NCBI RefSeq assembly: GCF_001570885.1
Contig: NZ_BCSN01000003.1
Location: 35,855 to 99,854 of the forward strand
Length of the DNA: 64,000 nt
Reading direction: 5' to 3'
Source of the DNA: Micrococcus lylae NBRC 15355
Lineage (GTDB): Bacteria; Actinomycetota; Actinomycetes; Actinomycetales; Micrococcaceae
Shown here in pieces: positions 9,213-18,600 of the stretch (its first letter is position 1; every line of letters starts with the position of its first letter). The notes under the pieces are model-generated. The model had not been told where the DNA came from. It saw only the letters and a program-made list of their open reading frames with translations, and did not search any database. Both the position numbers and the translations under genes were made by a program.

Positions 9213-10553
9213 TCAGAGGCCGCTGAGGTAGCGCTTGATCTCGTACTCGGTGACCTGGACCCGGTAGTCGTCCCACTCCTGGGCCTTGTTCCGCAGCAGG
9301 GTCTCGAAGACGTGCTCGCCGAGGACTTCGGCCACGAACTCGGAGTCCTCCATGATGCGCAGGGCGTCGTGCAGGGTGCCCGGCAGCGGCTGGTGGCCGA
9401 GGGCGCGACGTTCCATGGTGGTCAGCGCCGAGATGTCCTCGGCGGCGGCCTCGGGCAGCTCGTAGCCCTCCTCGATGCCCTTGAGGCCGGCGGCCAGCAG
9501 CAGGGCGTAGGCGAGGTAGGGGTTCACCCCGGCGTCCAGGCCGCGGTACTCGATGCGGGCAGAGCCCGCCTTGTCCGGCTTGTAGAGCGGCACGCGCACG
9601 AGGGCGGAGCGGTTGTTGTGGCCCCAGGACACGTAGGCGGGCGCCTCGCCGCCGCCCCACAGGCGCTTGTAGGAGTTCACGAACTGGTGGGTCACCGCGG
9701 TGATCTCCACCGAGTGGTGCAGCAGGCCGGCGATGAACTGCCGCGCCGTGGTGGAGAGCCGGTACTCGTCCGAGGGGTCGTAGAACGCGTTGGAGTCGCC
9801 CTCGAAGAGGGAGAAGTGGGTGTGCATGCCAGAGCCCGGGTGCTCGGAGAAGGGCTTGGGCATGAAGGTGGCGTAGTGGTCGTTGAGCGAGGCCACCTCC
9901 TTGATCACCGTGCGGAACGTCATGATGTTGTCCGCGGTGGTCAGTGCGTCGGCCGCGCGCAGGTCGATCTCGTTCTGTCCGGGGCCGCCCTCGTGATGGC
10001 TGAACTCCACGGAGATGCCCATGTCCTCCAGCAGCGTCACGGCGTGGCGGCGGAAGTCCTGGGCCACGCCGCCGGGGACGTGGTCGAAGTAGCCGGCGGA
10101 GTCCACCGGGACCGGCTTGCCGTCCGGTCCGGGCTGGGAGGACTGCAGCAGGTAGAACTCGATCTCCGGGTGCGTGTAGCAGCTGAAGCCCATGTCCGCG
10201 GCCCTGTTCAGGACGCGGCGCAGCACGTGGCGGGGATCGGCCGGGGAGGGCTCGCCCTCCGGGGTGAGCACGTCGCAGAACATGCGTGAGGTGCGCTCCT
10301 GCTCACCGCGCCACGGGAGGATCTGGAAGGTGGACGGATCCGGCTGCAGGAGCATGTCGGACTCGAAGATGCGGGTGTAGCCGTCGATCGAGGAGCCGTC
10401 GAAGCCCAGCCCCTCGGTGAACGCGCCCTCCACTTCGGCCGGGGCCAGCGCCACGGACTTGAGGGTGCCGATGACGTCGGTGAACCAGAGGCGGACGAAG
10501 CGCACGTCCCGGTCCTCGATGGTGCGGAGCACGAAATCCTGCTGTCGATCCAT
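9213..10553 (-). CDS. glnA2: Glutamine synthetase GlnA2 (actinobacterial short type I)
   Basis: 446-residue glutamine synthetase-family enzyme of the GlnA2 group that accompanies glnE in actinobacteria. It retains FDGSSIDGY, the THPEIEFYLL and HHEGGPGQNE metal/ATP segments, GSGMHTHFSL and NNRSALVRVP. It lacks the 25-residue insertion typical of GlnA1. Near residue 372 it has GYELPEAAAEDI in place of the GlnA1 adenylylation loop; the tyrosine is present but the context differs. The ATG at 10553 gives the family N-terminus MDRQQDFVLRTIEDR; the frame continues upstream but without homology. Glutamine synthesis is likely, though some relatives act on other amines. Confidence 0.93.
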   Translation of the reverse strand: MDRQQDFVLRTIEDRDVRFVRLWFTDVIGTLKSVALAPAEVEGAFTEGLGFDGSSIDGYTRIFESDMLLQPDPSTFQILPWRGEQERTSRMFCDVLTPEGEPSPADPRHVLRRVLNRAADMGFSCYTHPEIEFYLLQSSQPGPDGKPVPVDSAGYFDHVPGGVAQDFRRHAVTLLEDMGISVEFSHHEGGPGQNEIDLRAADALTTADNIMTFRTVIKEVASLNDHYATFMPKPFSEHPGSGMHTHFSLFEGDSNAFYDPSDEYRLSTTARQFIAGLLHHSVEITAVTHQFVNSYKRLWGGGEAPAYVSWGHNNRSALVRVPLYKPDKAGSARIEYRGLDAGVNPYLAYALLLAAGLKGIEEGYELPEAAAEDISALTTMERRALGHQPLPGTLHDALRIMEDSEFVAEVLGEHVFETLLRNKAQEWDDYRVQVTEYEIKRYLSGL

Positions 10554-10590
10554 GCACGTCACTGTAGTCGGCGTGGTGCACGCCACTGCG

Positions 10591-10596
10591 TAGACT
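10591..10596 (+). promoter_or_regulatory. panB -10 hexamer, leaderless geometry
   Basis: TAGACT ends 7 nt before the panB ATG. The 50-base gap to the divergent glnA2 start must hold both promoters. Confidence 0.55.
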
Positions 10597-10603
10597 CGGG
10601 CAC

Positions 10604-11500
10604 ATGTCGACCCAGCATCCCCAGGCCGCCGACAGCGCGGTCGCACCCGCTTCCGCAGACACCGCCGACGAGACCGCTGTGTACGGGCCGCCCGCCCCGT
10701 CCCGCTACCGCACCGTGCACCTGCAGAGGGCCAAGGACGAGGGACGGCGGTTCGCGATGCTCACCGTCTACGACGCCATGACGGCCGCCCTGTTCGACGC
10801 CGCGGGCGTCGAGGCGCTGCTGGTCGGCGACTCGGTCGGCAACACCGTGCTGGGCCACTCCTCGACCCTGCCGGTCACCGTGGAGGACATGGTGACCTTC
10901 TCCGCCGCCGTCGTCCGCGGCGTACAGCGGGCCTTCGTGGTGGCGGACCTGCCCTTCGGCTCCTACGAGGAGTCCCCCGAGCAGGCCGTCCGCTCCGCCA
11001 TGCGCCTGGTCAAGGAGGCCGGGGTGCACGCCGTGAAGATGGAGGGTGACGAACGCTTCGTCCCCCATGTGGAGGCCATGACCGCCGCCGGCATCGCCGT
11101 GGTGGCCCACATCGGGTTCACCCCGCAGTCCGAGCACGTGCTCGGCGGCTACCGGGTGCAGGGCCGCGGCGACGGCGCGGCCGACCGGATGATCGCCTCC
11201 GCCCGCGCCCTCGAGGCGGCCGGCGCGTTCTGCGTGCTCATGGAGATGGTCCCCGCCGAGGTCGCCCGTGCCGTGGACGAGGCCCTCACCGTCCCGACCA
11301 TCGGCATCGGCGCCGGCGACAGCACCACCGGACAGGTCCTCGTCTGGCAGGACATGCTCGGCCTCTCCGACGGCAGGAAGCCCCGCTTCGTGAAGCAGTA
11401 CGCGGACCTGCACTCCGTGATCACCGACGCCGTGGCCGCCTACCGCCGGGACGTGATCACCGGCGCCTTCCCGGCCCCGGAACACCAGTTCGAGTCCTGA
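10604..11500 (+). CDS. panB: 3-methyl-2-oxobutanoate hydroxymethyltransferase PanB
   Basis: Transfers a hydroxymethyl group from methylene-tetrahydrofolate to 2-oxoisovalerate to give ketopantoate, the first committed step to pantothenate and CoA. The 298-residue protein has the (beta/alpha)8 signature segments LTVYDAMTAAL, VGDSVGNTVLGHSSTLPVT, the VKMEGDE segment with the substrate-binding lysine, AHIGFTPQ and IGIGAGD. The first ~30 residues are an Ala-rich, non-conserved extension. No other pan gene is in the window; the linkage to glnE/glnA2 matches mycobacteria (Rv2225). Confidence 0.96.
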   Translation: MSTQHPQAADSAVAPASADTADETAVYGPPAPSRYRTVHLQRAKDEGRRFAMLTVYDAMTAALFDAAGVEALLVGDSVGNTVLGHSSTLPVTVEDMVTFSAAVVRGVQRAFVVADLPFGSYEESPEQAVRSAMRLVKEAGVHAVKMEGDERFVPHVEAMTAAGIAVVAHIGFTPQSEHVLGGYRVQGRGDGAADRMIASARALEAAGAFCVLMEMVPAEVARAVDEALTVPTIGIGAGDSTTGQVLVWQDMLGLSDGRKPRFVKQYADLHSVITDAVAAYRRDVITGAFPAPEHQFES

Positions 11501-11564
11501 CGGCCTCCCGCTGCCGCGCGCCCGTCGCCGCAGGCGGCCGGGAGCACGACGGCGGGGCCCGAGG

Positions 11565-11774
11565 TCAGTCCGCGTCGTTGCCGGGACGGTTGTCCCACTT
11601 GCTGTCCTCGTCGTCCGCGGCGTCCGCGGCCTCGTTGTTGGCCGCGACCTTCGCCATCGCCCCCTCGGCCTCCTCGCGGGAGCCGTAGGGGCCCAGCAGC
11701 TGCGACCAGTCCGACTGGGCGCCCTGCTCGACCTGGCCGGTGCGGGTGTTGTACCAGAACTCTTTCTCGCTCAT
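11565..11774 (-). CDS. Small conserved actinobacterial protein
   Basis: 69-residue acidic protein beginning MSEKEFWYNTRTGQVEQG, followed by a GPYGSREEAEGA segment. The pattern of aromatic residues and the GPY..REEA motif recall proteins loosely annotated as SPOR-like in actinobacteria; function is unknown. The C-terminal half is Asp/Ala-rich and probably disordered. The start at 11774 is supported by TACGCT ending 7 nt upstream on the minus strand. It is divergent from map, with which relatives are commonly neighbours. Confidence 0.7.
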   Translation of the reverse strand: MSEKEFWYNTRTGQVEQGAQSDWSQLLGPYGSREEAEGAMAKVAANNEAADAADDEDSKWDNRPGNDAD

Positions 11775-11781
11775 GGGGGCG

Positions 11782-11802
11782 AGCGTAGCCCCCGAGTAGG
11801 CT
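11782..11802. promoter_or_regulatory. Interlocked divergent promoters for map and the small protein
   Basis: TAGGCT at 11797-11802 (plus) ends 7 nt before the map ATG, and TACGCT at 11787-11782 (minus) ends 7 nt before the small-protein ATG. The start codons are only 35 bases apart, so RNA polymerase cannot occupy both promoters at once. Confidence 0.55.
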
Positions 11803-11809
11803 GGACACC

Positions 11810-12751
11810 ATGCCCGAATCGCGTCCTGCAGCACCGTCCAGCCACAACGGCCCCCGTCCGGAGGGCCCGCCCGCGCCCCAGGAGGGCTCGCGTGCCCCGA
11901 TCGGCACCCTGACCCCGGGCGTCCTCTCCCCCGCCCCGTCCGTGCCCGCCTCGATCCCGCGCCCCGAGTACGTGGGCAAGAAGACCGCGGACGAGGGCAA
12001 CGCCTCGGACGTCTACGACGCCGCCGGCATCGCCCGGATCCGCGAGGCCGGCCGCCTCGCCGCCGAGGCCATGGAGCACACCGCCGCCCACATCCGTCCC
12101 GGCGTCACCACGGACGAGCTCGACCGGATCGCCCACCAGTACCTCGTCGAGCGCGGCGCCTACCCGTCCTGCCTCGGCTACCGCGAGTTCCCGCGCTCGA
12201 TCTGCACCTCCCTGAACGAGGTCATCTGCCACGGCATCCCGGACTCGACCGTCCTCGAGGACGGGGACATCCTCAACCTGGACATCACCGCCTACTACGA
12301 CGGCGTCCACGGGGACCACAACCGCACCTTCCTGGTCGGCGACGTGGACGAGGAGTCCCGCCTGCTCGTCGAGCGCACCCACGAGGCCATGATGCGGGGC
12401 ATCCGTGCCGTCAAGCCCGGCCGCCAGGTCAACATCATCGGCCGCGCCATCGAGTCCTACGCCAAGCGCTTCGGCTACGGCGTGGTCCGCGACTTCATCG
12501 GCCACGGCGTCGGCGTGGAATTCCACTCCGGCCTCGTGATCCCCCACTACGACACGGCCCCGCTGCACGACACCCTGCTCGTTCCCGGCATGGTCTTCAC
12601 CATCGAGCCGATGATCACCCTCGGCACCCACGAGTGGGACATGTGGGACGACGGCTGGACCGTGGTCACCCGGGACCGGAAGCGCACGGCACAGTTCGAG
12701 CACACGATCGTGGTCACCGAGGACGGCGCGGAGATCCTCACCGCCGTCTGA
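11810..12751 (+). CDS. map: Type I methionine aminopeptidase
   Basis: Removes the initiator methionine from nascent proteins. The 313-residue protein has the metal ligands of the family: D in [11 protein letters not shown] in [14 protein letters not shown] in [12 protein letters not shown] in TIEPMITLG and E in FEHTIVV. The N-terminal ~55 residues are Pro-rich with PAPQ and PRPEYVG segments, like the extended actinobacterial type Ic enzymes in which this region is proposed to contact the ribosome. The start at 11810 lies 7 nt after a -10 element, implying a leaderless mRNA. Essential housekeeping gene; confident. Confidence 0.95.
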   Translation: MPESRPAAPSSHNGPRPEGPPAPQEGSRAPIGTLTPGVLSPAPSVPASIPRPEYVGKKTADEGNASDVYDAAGIARIREAGRLAAEAMEHTAAHIRPGVTTDELDRIAHQYLVERGAYPSCLGYREFPRSICTSLNEVICHGIPDSTVLEDGDILNLDITAYYDGVHGDHNRTFLVGDVDEESRLLVERTHEAMMRGIRAVKPGRQVNIIGRAIESYAKRFGYGVVRDFIGHGVGVEFHSGLVIPHYDTAPLHDTLLVPGMVFTIEPMITLGTHEWDMWDDGWTVVTRDRKRTAQFEHTIVVTEDGAEILTAV

Positions 12752-12806
12752 CACGTGTGAGTCGCGCCACGGGCGCCGGTGCGCGGACAGCCCTCGGGCC
12801 TGTCCG

Positions 12807-12812
12807 TAGACT
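12807..12812 (+). promoter_or_regulatory. ppgK -10 hexamer, leaderless geometry
   Basis: TAGACT ends 7 nt before the GTG at 12820, which would be the first codon of the mRNA. Confidence 0.55.
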
Positions 12813-12819
12813 GGCGCCC

Positions 12820-13629
12820 GTGAGCACTTCGAGCACCTCCAAGTACCCCACGGCCGTCGGCATCGATGTGGGCGGCACCGGCATCAAGGGCGGTCAGGTC
12901 CGCCTCGGCACCGGCAAGAAGGCCGGCACTCTGCGCGGCGACCGCTTCCGCATCCCGACCCCGCAGCCCGCCGTCCCGGACTCCGTCGCCCAGACCCTCG
13001 CGGCGATCGCCGAGGAGCTCGACGCCCGCCCGAAGGCCGCCCCGGCCGACGCGACCCTGGGCGTCTGCTTCCCCTCGATCGTCCGCGACGGCGTCTGCCT
13101 GTCCGCGAACAACATCGACACCTCCTGGATCGGCACCGACATCGCCGCCCTCTTCTCCGAGACCCTCAAGCGTCCGGTGCGTGTGCTCAACGACGCCGAC
13201 GCCGCCGGCCTCGCCGAGGCCCGCTACGGCGCCGGCCGCGGTGCCCAGGGACTGGTCATGGTCATCACCCTCGGCACCGGCATCGGCGGCGCCATGATCC
13301 ACGACGGCCGCCTCGTCCCGAACTTCGAGGTCGGCACCATGGAGCTGGACGGCGTCATGGCCGAGCAGCGCGCCTCCGCCAAGGCCCGCGAACGTGAGAA
13401 CCTGTCCTGGCCCGAATACGCCGAGCGGCTGCAGCGCTTCTTCGGCCACCTCGAGCGGATCTTCTCCCCCGACCTGTTCATCGTCGGAGGCGGCATCTCC
13501 AAACGCCCGGACGACTACCTGCCGCTGCTGCGGCTGAACGCCCCCATCGTCCCCGCCCAGCTGGTGAACAACGCGGGCATCGTCGGCGCCGCCCTGGCCG
13601 CTCACGACGACCCGGCCGACGCGAACTGA
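12820..13629 (+). CDS. ppgK: Polyphosphate glucokinase (ROK family)
   Basis: Phosphorylates glucose using polyphosphate or ATP. The 269-residue product matches in length the Arthrobacter polyphosphate/ATP gluco(manno)kinase and opens with VGIDVGGTGIKGG, the phosphate-binding loop. LNDADAAGLAEARYGAG (about residues 125-141) supplies the catalytic aspartate, and VITLGTGIGGAMIHDG follows. The canonical ROK zinc cluster is absent, as in polyphosphate enzymes. GTG start chosen from the -10 spacing and the family N-terminus. It is followed 18 bases later by the ATP-grasp gene, probably in one transcript. Confidence 0.9.
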   Translation: MSTSSTSKYPTAVGIDVGGTGIKGGQVRLGTGKKAGTLRGDRFRIPTPQPAVPDSVAQTLAAIAEELDARPKAAPADATLGVCFPSIVRDGVCLSANNIDTSWIGTDIAALFSETLKRPVRVLNDADAAGLAEARYGAGRGAQGLVMVITLGTGIGGAMIHDGRLVPNFEVGTMELDGVMAEQRASAKARERENLSWPEYAERLQRFFGHLERIFSPDLFIVGGGISKRPDDYLPLLRLNAPIVPAQLVNNAGIVGAALAAHDDPADAN

Positions 13630-13647
13630 CGTCACAGGAGAGTCGAC

Positions 13648-14901
13648 ATGACACCCCGTCCCCGCACGGCCCTGTCCCGGCTCCTGCGCCGAACCGTGCC
13701 GACGCCCGTGACGTCGGCGCTCCGGCGCTACCGGGACACGTCCGCTGCGAACGCCCCGGCCTCCGCCGTCCGTGACTCCGGCCCGTCGGCCGACGAACGT
13801 CTGCGCCGTTACGAGGCCCGCACGAAGGAGCTGCTGGAACTGCTGACCGATGCACAGGCCCGTGCCGCGCAGCACGAGGGCACGCTGGCGGAGGCACAGG
13901 CGCAGCTGGCCGACGCCGTCGCGGAGCGCGACGCGGCCCGCAAGGAGGTGAGGCGGCTGCGCAACCACGTGGCGATCTGGCAGAGGCGCATCAAGTCCCC
14001 TTCGTTCCTGCGCCACCACCACGCCTGGGTCGACCTCGGCAAGCACTACCGTCAGGATCCCAGCCCTGCGAAGGAGCGCATCGGCGAGCTCAACCGCAAG
14101 CTGTGGGTCCATGCCTACGCGGCCAGCCACGGCGTCGCCCTGCCCACGATCTATGCACTGGCCGAGCGTCCCGAGGACGTCGACCTGTCTCGACTGCCGG
14201 ACGAATTCGTCGTGAAGTCCGACGGCGGCACGGCCAGCAAGGCGGTCCTGCCGCTGCGCCGAGTGGGCGAGGACCGCTACGAGTGGATCAGCCATGACCC
14301 GCCCCGTACGCTCTCCACGACCGAGGTCGTCGAGCACTTCCAGGCCGCACGTGCCGCCGGTGCCTCCTACGGCCCCGTCTTCGCCGAGCAGCTGCTCCGC
14401 CCGCTGCACGGCGAGGGCCTGCCCGACGACGTGAAGATCTACGTCGCCTACGGCAAGGTCCTGCACGTCCTCCTGCGCCGACCGCAGATCATCGACGGCC
14501 GCCCGGTCACCACCACGCGCTATGTGGACGACAAGGGCGTCAGCCTCGGCAAGGTGGCGCTGTGGGGCCAGCACTCCGAGGACATCCCGGTCCCCGAGCA
14601 GCTCGACCAGATGCTGGCCGTCGCCGTGCGGCTCTCCCTGTCCCTGCCGATGCCGCTGTGCCGCGTCGACATGTACGAGACGCCCGACGGACCGGTGCTC
14701 GGCGAGATCACCCGCACTCCCGGCGCACCGCACTTCTACCGTGAAGACCACGACCTGTTCCTCGGCACCGAGTGGACCAAGGCGGAGGCGCGCCTGTTCG
14801 AGGACATGCACCAGGGGCGCTCGGGTCGTCCCCTGTGGGGACCGCACGCGGACCTGTCGATGATCGACGACATCCCCGGGTTCGACGCACCCCAGGCCTG
14901 A
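13648..14901 (+). CDS. TupA-like ATP-grasp protein with N-terminal coiled coil
   Basis: 417-residue protein. Residues ~45-115 are rich in Glu/Ala/Arg heptads and look like a coiled coil. The rest resembles the TupA-like ATP-grasp family, named for the Bacillus halodurans teichuronopeptide gene: RKLWVHAYAASHGV, LPDEFVVKSDGGTASK (nucleotide-binding lysine), then LCRVDMYE and GEITRTPGAPHFY at the metal/ATP end. An ATP-dependent ligase joining a carboxylate to an amine in a wall polymer is possible, but the substrate is unknown. CAGGAGAG lies before the ATG at 13648. No glycosyltransferase or teichuronic acid genes flank it. Confidence 0.7.
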   Translation: MTPRPRTALSRLLRRTVPTPVTSALRRYRDTSAANAPASAVRDSGPSADERLRRYEARTKELLELLTDAQARAAQHEGTLAEAQAQLADAVAERDAARKEVRRLRNHVAIWQRRIKSPSFLRHHHAWVDLGKHYRQDPSPAKERIGELNRKLWVHAYAASHGVALPTIYALAERPEDVDLSRLPDEFVVKSDGGTASKAVLPLRRVGEDRYEWISHDPPRTLSTTEVVEHFQAARAAGASYGPVFAEQLLRPLHGEGLPDDVKIYVAYGKVLHVLLRRPQIIDGRPVTTTRYVDDKGVSLGKVALWGQHSEDIPVPEQLDQMLAVAVRLSLSLPMPLCRVDMYETPDGPVLGEITRTPGAPHFYREDHDLFLGTEWTKAEARLFEDMHQGRSGRPLWGPHADLSMIDDIPGFDAPQA

Positions 14902-14919
14902 CCCGACCCCCAGACGAGG

Positions 14920-14961
14920 CGAGGTCCCGACGGACGGCGAGCGGCCGTCCTCGGGACCTCG
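14920..14961 (+). terminator. Terminator after the ATP-grasp gene
   Basis: Eleven-base arms (cgaggtcccga/tcgggacctcg) enclose a further ggacgg/ccgtcc stem. It is the first of two hairpins between convergent genes. Confidence 0.75.
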
Positions 14962-15000
14962 ATGCCTCTGCACGCGCGGGGCCGACGGACCCGGAATGCA

Positions 15001-15040
15001 CCGAGGGCGGTTCCGGCTTCCCCTCCGGAACCGCCCTCGG
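15001..15040. terminator. Strong terminator between convergent genes
   Basis: Perfect 16-base arms (ccgagggcggttccgg and its complement) with an 8-base loop. It is placed to end nrdR transcription on the minus strand and to back up the upstream hairpin. Confidence 0.85.
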
Positions 15041-15080
15041 CAGACTCGTGGTCCCGGCACTGCCGGAACCGGGCACCACT

Positions 15081-15572
15081 CTACCGGGTGAACAGTCGTG
15101 GTTGTAAAGCCGGGGAACGTCGTTCGTCCCCCATCTCCCGCAGGTCCGCGATCGCGGTCTCGAAGTCCTGCAGCGACTCGAAGTCCTGGTAGACGGACGC
15201 GAACCGCAGATACGCCACCTTGTCCAGCCGGCGCAGCGGGTCCAGGATCGCCAGGCCGACGTCATGCGCGTCCACCTCCGCATGGCCGGTGGCGCGGATC
15301 GACTCCTCGACCTCCTGTGCCAGCATCGCCAGGTCGTCCGCGCTCACGGGGCGACCCTGGCAGGCCTTGCGCACACCGTTGATCACCTTCGAGCGGTCGA
15401 AGGGCTCGGCCACGCCGGAGCGCTTCACCACGGTCAGCGACGTGGTCTCCATGGTGGTGAACCGCTTGCCGCAGTCCTGGCACTGGCGGCGCCGGCGGAT
15501 CGCCGAGCCGTCGTCCAACGAGCGCGAGTCCACCACACGGGAGGCCTCATGCCGGCAGTACGGACAGTGCAC
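15081..15572 (-). CDS. nrdR: Transcriptional repressor NrdR
   Basis: Zinc- and nucleotide-dependent repressor of ribonucleotide reductase genes. The 163-residue protein starts MHCPYC; Cys3, Cys6, Cys31 and Cys34 form the zinc ribbon, and an ATP-cone domain follows ([16 protein letters not shown], about residues 48-63). The GTG start has AAGGAG 8 bases upstream. TACGCT at 15615-15610 is a likely -10, so it need not depend on dnaE read-through. No nrd gene is in the window. Confidence 0.95.
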   Translation of the reverse strand: MHCPYCRHEASRVVDSRSLDDGSAIRRRRQCQDCGKRFTTMETTSLTVVKRSGVAEPFDRSKVINGVRKACQGRPVSADDLAMLAQEVEESIRATGHAEVDAHDVGLAILDPLRRLDKVAYLRFASVYQDFESLQDFETAIADLREMGDERRSPALQPRLFTR

Positions 15573-15609
15573 GTCTGCTCCTTCCGATCACGCGGGGGCG
15601 TCTGTGGTG

Positions 15610-15615
15610 AGCGTA
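15610..15615 (-). promoter_or_regulatory. nrdR -10 hexamer
   Basis: TACGCT on the minus strand, 37 bases before the GTG, in the 51-base gap after dnaE. Confidence 0.45.
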
Positions 15616-15623
15616 CCGCGCGC

Positions 15624-18600
15624 TCAGCCCAGGCAGTGGGAGCCGAGCAGCACCTTGAGGTCGCCGAACAGCGCCGGGTTCGGGTTCACCCGGAACTGCG
15701 GGCCCAGCTGGTAGACCTCCGTGGACCGCTGGCCGGACAGGTGCAGGCGCACCTCGGTGGAGCCGTCGTGGTTGCGGAGGGTGTCCGCGAGCTGGCCCAT
15801 CAGGTCCTCCGTGGCACGGAACGCCGGGATGGTGATGGTCACCGGCCCGCCGTCCGTGTCCTTCAGCTCCGGGATGGTCAGCTCCTGGGCGGAGAGGACC
15901 ACGGAGCCGTCGTCCCGGCGCTGCACGCGGCCCTTGACCGCCACCACCAGGTCCTCCGCCAGCATCATCGCGATCGGGGCGTAGACCTGGCCGAAGAACA
16001 TCACGTCCATCGAGCCGCCGAGGTCCTCGATCTCGCAGCGGGCATAGGCGTTGCCGGAGGACTTCGCGATGCGCCGCTCGAGCGTCGTGATCAGGCCCGC
16101 GATCGTCACGGACTGGCCGTCGGCCGGACCGTCGTCGTCCAGCACGCGGGTGATCTGCGTGTCCGCGAACTGGTTGAGGACGCCGTCCAACCCCTGCAGC
16201 GGATGGTCCGAGACGTAGAGGCCGAGCATCTCGCGTTCGAAGGTGAGCTTGTCCTTCTTCGGCCACTCCGGCAGGTCCGGGACCACCACGGAGTCGGACT
16301 TCTCCTCCTCCGTGTCCTGACCGCCGCCGAGCGCGAAGATGTCGAACGTGAACTCGCCGTGGTCCTCCTTGCGCTTCTGCTGCACGGTGGCGTCCACGGC
16401 CTCTTCGTGGACGGCGAGCAGCGCGCGGCGGGCGTAGCCGAGGGAGTCGAAGGCGCCGGCCTTGATCATGGACTCGATGGTCCGCTTGTTGCAGACCACC
16501 AGCGGCACCTTCGCCAAAAAGTCGCCGAAGGACGTGTAGTCCCCCTTCTCCTCACGGCTCTGGACCATGCCGCGCACGACGTTCGCACCGACGTTGCGGA
16601 CCGCGCCCATGCCGAAGCGGATGTCGTTGCCGACCGGGGTGAAGTTCTGGAAGGACTCGTTGACGTCCGGCGGCAGCACCGTGATGCCCATGTGGCGGCA
16701 CTCGTTGAGGTACATCGCCAGCTTGTCCTTGTCATCCCCCACCGAGGTGAGCAGCGCGGCCATGTACTCCGCCGGATAGTGGGCCTTCAGGTACGCGGTC
16801 CAGTAGGACACCAGCCCGTACGCGGCCGAATGCGCCTTGTTGAACGCGTAGTCCGAGAACGGCAGCAGGATGTCCCACAGCGCCTTGACGGCGGCCTCCG
16901 AGAAGCCGCGGTCGATCATGCCGCCGTGGAAGGCCTCGTACTGCTTGTCCAGCTCGGCCTTCTTCTTCTTGCCCATCGCACGGCGGAGGATGTCCGCCTG
17001 TCCGAGCGAGTAGCCGGCGACCTTCTGCGCGATCGCCATGACCTGCTCCTGGTACACGATCAGGCCGTAGGTCGTGTCCAGGATGTCCTTGAGCGGCTCC
17101 TCCAGCTCCGGGTGGATCGGGGTGATCTCCTGGAGCCCGTTCTTGCGCAGCGCGTAGTTGGTGTGCGAATTCGCTCCCATCGGGCCCGGACGGTACAGCG
17201 CGATGGTCGCCGAGATGTCCTCGAAGTTGTCCGGCCGCATCATCTTCAGCAGCGAGCGCATGGGCCCGCCGTCGAGCTGGAACACGCCGAGGGTGTCGCC
17301 GCGGGCGAGCAGCTCGTAGGACGCCCGGTCGTCCACGTCGAGGGTCTCGAGGTCCAGGTCCACGCCCTGGTTGGCCTTCACGTTCTCGATCGCGTCCGAG
17401 ATGATCGTGAGGTTGCGCAGGCCCAGGAAGTCCATCTTGATCAGTCCGAGCCCCTCCGCGGTGGGGTAGTCGAACTGGGTGATGACCTGGCCGTCCTGCA
17501 GCCGGCGCATGATCGGGATGACGTCGATCACCGGGTGCGAGGACATGATGACGCCCGCGGCGTGCACGCCCCACTGCCGCTTCAGGCCCTCCAGGCCCTT
17601 CGCCGTCTCGAAGACCTCCTTGGCCACCGGGTCCGTGGCGATCAGCTCGCGGAAGTCACCGGCCTCCGCGTAGCGCTTGGCCTCCGGGTCCTCGATGTCC
17701 TTCAGCGGGATGTCCTTGGCCATCACCGCCGGCGGCAGCGCCTTGGTGAGGGCCTCGCCCATGGAGAACGGCTGGTCCATCACGCGGGCGGAGTCCTTGA
17801 GCGCCTGCTTCGTCTTGATGGTGCCGTAGGTGACGATCATGGTGACGCGCTCGTCCCCGTACTTGCGGGTGACGTAGTCGATCACCTCGGAGCGGCGGCG
17901 ATCGTCGAAGTCGACGTCGAAGTCCGGCATGGACACACGGTCCGGGTTGAGGAAGCGCTCGAAGATCAGGCCGTGCTTGAGCGGGTCCAGGTCCGTGATG
18001 CGCAGCGCGTACGCGACCATCGAGCCCGCGCCGGAGCCGCGGCCGGGGCCCACGCGGATGCCGTGGTCCTTGGCCCAGTTGATGAAGTCCGCCACCACCA
18101 GGAAGTAGCCGGGGAAGCCCATCGAGATGATGACGTCCAGCTCGTAGTCCGCCTGCTTGCGGACGTGGTCCGGCACGCCGTCCGGGTAGCGGTAGTCGAG
18201 GCCTGCGGCGACCTCCTTGATCAGCCAGCTGGTCTCGTCCTCCCCGTCCGGGGTGGGGAACAGCGGCATGTAGTTCGCGTCCGTGTCGAAGGAGACCTCG
18301 CACCGCTCGGCGATCACCAGGGTGTTGTCGCAGGCCTCCGGAAGCTCCTTGAACAGGTCCCGCATCTGCCGCGGGGACTTCAGGTAGTACTCGGTGCCGG
18401 AGAACGCGAAGCGGGAGCCGCCCTGGTCGTAGGTCGGCTCGTTGAGCTTGGAGCCGGACTGGATGGCCAGCAGCGCCTCATGGGCCTTCGAGTCGTGCTC
18501 GTGGGTGTAGTGCAGGTCGTTCGTGGCCACGAACGGAAGGTCCAGCTCCTTGGCGAGCCGGCGCAGGTCCGTCATGACGCGGCGCTCGATGTCGAGGCCG

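Noticed and set aside
6095..9226. A 1043-codon open frame opposite glnE
   Set aside because: Same codon-bias shadow effect; no start signals, no recognisable domain, and glnE is unambiguous.
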